DNA from: DASQZK01 sp963809925 | GTDB lineage: Bacteria > Bacteroidota > Bacteroidia > Bacteroidales > GCA-2748055 | Reading direction: 5' to 3' | DNA length: 64,000 bases | Assembly: GCA_963809925.1 (NCBI GenBank) | Contig: CAWELH010000007.1 | Location: 62,001 to 126,000, forward strand | Part shown: piece after piece, positions 60,515 through 64,000 of the stretch | How positions within the stretch are numbered: position 1 is the first letter of the stretch | Layout of the letters: each line of letters starts with the position of its first letter | Program-made: the position numbers and the translations under genes | The notes under the pieces: generated by a model | Told to the model about the DNA's origin: nothing | What the model saw: the letters and a program-made list of their open reading frames with translations, nothing else | Database searches by the model: none

Positions 60515-62251
60515 TCACTCCCTCCCCGACATCTTCGCCCAAGGATCCCGCAATGGTACCGTCCGGTTAAAGACCGGTTTCTCAGGGGAGGAATCGGGAT
60601 CAACATTAAAATAGCCCAGTCGCTGGAACTGGAACTGGGTAAGAGGAGCCGCCCCCTTCAATCCCGGCTCAACGTAACAATTGTTCAGAATGCGAAGGGA
60701 GTCATCATTCAGAAATTCCTTAAAATCGATACCTCTATGTCCGTCCGGTTCGGGATCGTTGAACAGCCTGTCGTACAGCCTTACTTCGGCTTTCACGGCA
60801 TGGCGCGCTGACACCCAGTGAAGGGTGCCTTTGACTTTGCGGTTTGCCTGGGGTGCGCCGCTTCGTGTTTCAGGATCGTAAGTGCAATGGATCTCAATGA
60901 TCCGGCCGTTTTCATCCTTCACGGCTTTTTCACAGTAGATGATATAGGCCGATTTCAGACGAACTTCCTTTCCGGGTGTCAGTCTGAAAAACTTTCCCGG
61001 AGGATCTTCCATAAAATCGTCCTGTTCAATATAAATTTCACGGGAGAAGGGTATGGTTCTGGAGCCCATCGACTCATCCTCCGGGTTATTGATCGTTTCC
61101 AATTCCTCCACGAGGTCTTCGGGATAATTGGTGATCACGAGTTTTAGGGGATCCAGGACCGCCATCACTCTGGCAGCCTTTATATTTAGATCTTCACGGA
61201 CTGAATGTTCCAGAAGTCCGACATCGATGATGCCGTCAACCTTGGTTACGCCGATGCGCTCAGCAAAATTCCGGATGGATACCGGTGTGTACCCCCTGCG
61301 GCGAAGACCTGAGATAGTGGGCATCCGGGGATCATCCCAGCCCCTGACGAGACAATTCTTTACCAGTTCCAGCATCTTTCTCTTGCTCATGATGGTATAG
61401 CTGAGATTCAGCCGAGCAAACTCAATCTGTCTGGGCCGGACATTTCCTAAATTTCGAGGCATATTTACATCCCATCCATAGTTGGTAACCTGATCAAGAA
61501 ACCAGTCGTAGAGCGGCCTGTGAACTTCAAATTCCAGTGTACATATGGAATGGGTTATTCCCTCAAAATAATCAGACTGCCCGTGCGCATAATCGTACAT
61601 TGGATAAATACACCAGGCATCACCGGTTCGATGATGAGATTTTCGCATGATCCTGTACATAAGTGGATCCCGCATGTGCATATTTGGCGAGGACATATCG
61701 ATTTTTGCCCTAAGGACATGAGTTCCTTCAGCAAATTCTCCCTTTTTCATCCTCTCAAAAAGATCCAGGTTCTCCTCAACACTACGATCCCGGTAAGGAC
61801 TTACGCTGCCAGGTGTGGTGGGTGTACCTTTCTGTTCGGCAATGGCTTCTGCACTCTGATCATCAACATATGCCTTCCCGTCCCTGATAAGTTTTTTCGC
61901 CCACTCATAGAGCTGATAAAAATAATCAGACGCAAAGTACTCCCTGTCGTCCCATCCGAAGCCCAGCCACTTGATGTCTTCCCTGATGGAATCGACATAC
62001 TCAATCTCCTCTTTTGTCGGGTTTGTATCATCGAACCTCAGGTTTGTCAGTCCGCCAAACTTTTCAGCTATACCAAAATCTATACATATAGCCTTGGCAT
62101 GGCCGATATGCAGATAACCGTTTGGCTCGGGTGGGAAACGGGTATGAACCCTATCTCCGTTCTTTCCCGATTTGAGGTCTTCATCAACGATCACCTCAAT
62201 AAAATTCAGACTTTTCTTCTCAGTTTTTGGCTCTTCCGGATGCATATTCAT
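60515..62251 (-). CDS. glnS: Glutaminyl-tRNA synthetase
   Basis: This 578-residue class I synthetase charges tRNA-Gln with glutamine. The HIGH-type motif is in PPEPNGYLHIGHAKAIC near residue 41. TNLRFDDTNP and ARLNLSYTIMSKRKML (KMSKS type) mark the catalytic domain. The two C-terminal anticodon-binding barrels follow, with HRGIDFKEFL and PLTQFQFQRLGYF. The length is normal for bacterial GlnRS. Its presence suggests direct Gln charging. A repeat array starts nine bases after its stop and a 31-codon ORF ends four bases before its start. Confidence 0.97.
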   Translation of the reverse strand: MNMHPEEPKTEKKSLNFIEVIVDEDLKSGKNGDRVHTRFPPEPNGYLHIGHAKAICIDFGIAEKFGGLTNLRFDDTNPTKEEIEYVDSIREDIKWLGFGWDDREYFASDYFYQLYEWAKKLIRDGKAYVDDQSAEAIAEQKGTPTTPGSVSPYRDRSVEENLDLFERMKKGEFAEGTHVLRAKIDMSSPNMHMRDPLMYRIMRKSHHRTGDAWCIYPMYDYAHGQSDYFEGITHSICTLEFEVHRPLYDWFLDQVTNYGWDVNMPRNLGNVRPRQIEFARLNLSYTIMSKRKMLELVKNCLVRGWDDPRMPTISGLRRRGYTPVSIRNFAERIGVTKVDGIIDVGLLEHSVREDLNIKAARVMAVLDPLKLVITNYPEDLVEELETINNPEDESMGSRTIPFSREIYIEQDDFMEDPPGKFFRLTPGKEVRLKSAYIIYCEKAVKDENGRIIEIHCTYDPETRSGAPQANRKVKGTLHWVSARHAVKAEVRLYDRLFNDPEPDGHRGIDFKEFLNDDSLRILNNCYVEPGLKGAAPLTQFQFQRLGYFNVDPDSSPEKPVFNRTVPLRDPWAKMSGRE

Positions 62252-62254
62252 TGC

Positions 62255-62350
62255 TTACCTTGTATTTTTAATGTTACGGGAAAATAACTCCCAGAAATAA
62301 GAATACTGATACCCCTGGTTTTTCAGTCTCCCTAATGCCGTTTCTTCCAT
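62255..62350 (-). CDS. Possible 31-residue upstream ORF before glnS
   Basis: An ATG frame (MEETALGRLKNQGYQY at the start) runs to TAA just four bases before the glnS ATG, in the same frame as glnS. TATTTTTG, a perfect -7 box on the minus strand, lies at 62359-62366. Transcription would therefore begin almost at this ATG, giving a nearly leaderless ORF. It might be a coupling or attenuation peptide. It has no recognised family and could be chance. Confidence 0.35.
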   Translation of the reverse strand: MEETALGRLKNQGYQYSYFWELFSRNIKNTR

Positions 62351-62358
62351 CTGTTCTG

Positions 62359-62366
62359 CAAAAATA
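62359..62366 (-). promoter_or_regulatory. -7 box upstream of glnS
   Basis: On the minus strand this reads TATTTTTG, matching TAnnTTTG exactly. No clear -33 TTTG was found at the normal spacing, so it is a half-supported promoter. It sits eight bases before the small ORF start. Confidence 0.4.
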
Positions 62367-62450
62367 GAATGATTTACATAAAAAAACGATTTAAAAAATG
62401 GAATTAAATTCCAAAGCTACTTAACTTTAGACTTCTTTAAACTTACAACT

Positions 62451-63080
62451 ATGTGGAAATACTTCATTCTCCTTTCATTTCTTCTGAATTCCGCACTCTC
62501 CGGTATCAGCGCCCAGAAAGTCCAGGACACTCAGCCACTGCGGGTATTTCTGCTCGGTGATTACCAGGCTGCTGAATGCGACTGGACATCAACCGACAGT
62601 TCTGTTGTTATTATTAAAACCTGTGTGCCGGATTTCAGCTCTCAGCAATTGTCCTGGATACTTAAAAGGCAGATTATTGGTCCCCTCCGGGACGAAGGCA
62701 GGACCGGACCCGGTCTCTGTATCCTGAACACCGGGCAGCTCGATATCGTTCTGGGAGTACCTCCCTACCGGATCATTCAGAATATTGACAAAATGAAAAC
62801 CATGCTGTCAAACAGGGATATCGACCTTGTCGTGATGGCCCCGCTCTGTTTCAGCAGTGCTTCGGAATACAATTCGGATCTCAATGTACTGAGTGAAAAA
62901 ATCAGAATGTACTGCGATTCAAGCGGCGTTGGCTTCCTTGATCCCAACACTGTGCTCTCGCCGGAAGGCATCCTGGAATCGAAGGTTGTAACCGACGGAT
63001 ATCTGATCAATCAATCGGGTTGTGAGAAATGGAATAAATTAATTAACGAATATCTTTCAAACTATGATAAGGAAAAATAA
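62451..63080 (+). CDS. SGNH-hydrolase-like exported protein lacking catalytic residues
   Basis: This 209-residue protein has a signal peptide (MWKYFILLSFLLNSALSGISAQ). The fold resembles SGNH/GDSL hydrolases, but the key blocks are changed. Block I reads LLGDYQAAECDW with Tyr at the Ser position (residues 36-38). The Asn block reads LNTGQLD, and the Asp-x-x-His block reads DGYLIN, without His. It overlaps the next SGNH gene by 17 bases, so both proteins are made together. It is probably a non-catalytic partner or substrate-binding homologue. Confidence 0.65.
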   Translation: MWKYFILLSFLLNSALSGISAQKVQDTQPLRVFLLGDYQAAECDWTSTDSSVVIIKTCVPDFSSQQLSWILKRQIIGPLRDEGRTGPGLCILNTGQLDIVLGVPPYRIIQNIDKMKTMLSNRDIDLVVMAPLCFSSASEYNSDLNVLSEKIRMYCDSSGVGFLDPNTVLSPEGILESKVVTDGYLINQSGCEKWNKLINEYLSNYDKEK

Positions 63081-63756
63081 CAGCCCGGCTATTTTCGCTA
63101 TCGGCGTTGCACTATTATTCTCTTGTGCAAGAGACCCGCAAATCAAGGAGGTGGTGTGGCCCACAGACATTAACTATGCCTATGTGGCTTCAGAAAGAAT
63201 CAACCGGATACTGGAACACAAACCGGATAAAACGAAGTACGCGATGCTGGGTAATTCCATCACGGAACTCGGGCAAGACTGGAACAAATGGCTCGACAGG
63301 AATGATGTTATAAACAGTGGCCAAGGCGGATACACGACACAGCAGTTCACATGGCTGCTCGATTCCTGTGTACTAGCCTCAAAGCCGGAGTACTGCTTTA
63401 TCATGGGTGGAATTAACGATCTTTCTCTCGGAATCCCGGTAAGCAGGATCTTTTCAAACTACAAGTACATTCTTTCTACCCTGAAGAAGCACCATATCCA
63501 TGCTATTGTCCAATCAACACTGTACCAGGCCGGGAACTCGGAAAATAACCCAAAAGTCACAGAACTGAACGGACTACTCATTGCCTGGTGTAATGAACAC
63601 AATATTCCATTCATCGATTTGAATGTTGAAATGTCGGATGAGACCGGTCTGAAAAAAGACCTTACCACCGACGGAACTCATCTTACTGACGCAGGGTACA
63701 CGGTTTGGTCCGGGATCCTGAAGATATTTATTGCAAAACTGGAAAACAAGAGCTAG
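63064..63756 (+). CDS. SGNH/GDSL hydrolase family lipoprotein
   Basis: This 230-residue protein has lipobox LLFSC (Cys21), so it is anchored in a membrane. The catalytic Ser65 is in MLGNSITELG, the Gly/Asn block is MGGINDLSLG near residue 120, and the Asp/His pair is in DGTHLTDAGY near the C-terminus. It probably acts as an acyl or acetyl esterase on sugars, like related PAF-acetylhydrolase-type enzymes. The preceding gene encodes a relative without these residues. Confidence 0.88.
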   Translation: MIRKNNSPAIFAIGVALLFSCARDPQIKEVVWPTDINYAYVASERINRILEHKPDKTKYAMLGNSITELGQDWNKWLDRNDVINSGQGGYTTQQFTWLLDSCVLASKPEYCFIMGGINDLSLGIPVSRIFSNYKYILSTLKKHHIHAIVQSTLYQAGNSENNPKVTELNGLLIAWCNEHNIPFIDLNVEMSDETGLKKDLTTDGTHLTDAGYTVWSGILKIFIAKLENKS

Positions 63757-63864
63757 CTGATAAAATCCGGATATCTACATTGGGCACGCCGGGCCATGTT
63801 AGGACTTAAAAAACCGTACCGTCCGGAAGCATCCCACCCTGCTATTCATATCCGATCTTTTCAT

Positions 63865-63872
63865 TAACTTTG
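63865..63872 (+). promoter_or_regulatory. -7 box before folB
   Basis: TAACTTTG matches TAnnTTTG exactly and lies 19 bases before the preferred ATG at 63892. No clear TTG was seen at the -33 spacing. Confidence 0.45.
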
Positions 63873-63891
63873 TAGCTATATGTTGGTCACC

Positions 63892-64000
63892 ATGGGAATG
63901 ATCCATCTTGAGAGCATGGAGTTCTATGCTTTTCACGGGCATTATGAAGAAGAACAGATCGTTGGAAACCGGTTTCTGGTCGACCTTGTTATTGAAACCG
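63892..64000 (+). CDS. folB: Dihydroneopterin aldolase, N-terminal part cut by window end
   Basis: The last 36 codons read MGMIHLESMEFYAFHGHY, then EEQIVGNRFLVDLVIET, the usual opening of dihydroneopterin aldolase with the FHGHYEEEQ motif. The enzyme cleaves dihydroneopterin in folate synthesis. An in-frame ATG at 63880 is an alternative start. The rest lies outside the window. Confidence 0.88.
   Translation, partial: MGMIHLESMEFYAFHGHYEEEQIVGNRFLVDLVIET

Overview
The window looks like a chromosome segment of a Bacteroidota bacterium, most likely from the Bacteroidales/Marinilabiliales side. The evidence is two hybrid two-component regulators (sensor kinase, receiver and AraC domain in one chain), a SusC/SusD pair, a type IX secretion (T9SS) sorting tail, abundant lipoproteins with Ser/Gly-Cys lipoboxes, few Shine-Dalgarno sequences, and promoters with the Bacteroidota -7 box TAnnTTTG. 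No phage, plasmid, CRISPR or rRNA genes were seen. One tRNA (Gln, anticodon CTG) is present.

Layout. 1-14.6 kb: an eight-gene leftward operon for a polyol or sugar derivative (SSS symporter, two SDRs, a zinc MDR dehydrogenase, two mannitol-1-phosphate-dehydrogenase paralogues around an FGGY kinase, and an SMP-30 lactonase). It lies between the tail of one hybrid regulator and a complete 1394-residue one. 14.9-23 kb: a decayed FadL-like porin, a polysaccharide deacetylase, a TonB-dependent receptor, galactokinase, a metal-exporter-like membrane protein and a Trp-repeat protein. 23.4-27.7 kb: a soluble hybrid kinase with an HPt domain, a sigma-54 response regulator and a lone receiver, probably one phosphorelay. 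28-34.8 kb: stress and envelope genes (CsbD, lipoproteins, YihY, M48 protease, AI-2E family permease, YtxH, holin-like protein, ECF sigma factor). 35.3-37.8 kb: an Mla-type lipid transporter. 38-42.3 kb: repeats, small envelope proteins, an Fe-S aldo/keto reductase, tRNA-Gln and a scarred region with IS21-like sequence. 42.3-45.8 kb: a manganese/iron uptake locus (outer-membrane channel, Nramp-Usp fusion, divergent DtxR/MntR regulator). 45.9-55.9 kb: a SusCD locus with a T9SS protein, a surface protein and esterases but no glycoside hydrolase. 56.5-64 kb: CHAD protein, SLC13 transporter, SMUG2 glycosylase, GlnRS, an SGNH pseudoenzyme/enzyme pair and the start of folB.

The strongest unexplained signals are between genes. 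Two composite loci (33.76-34.15 kb and 60.18-60.51 kb, opposite strands) combine 8-bp tandem arrays, a shared linker and a 53-nt core that matches at 52 of 53 positions; each begins within a few bases of a stop codon. A separate element of about 85 bp, with 9-bp inverted ends around a G-quadruplex-capable tract, occurs at 38.1 and 57.5 kb in opposite orientation. In the coding part, the points that stand out are the polyol operon whose two dehydrogenases both lack the family's usual catalytic-site His, the SGNH pseudoenzyme/enzyme pair, and a possible leaderless upstream ORF before glnS.
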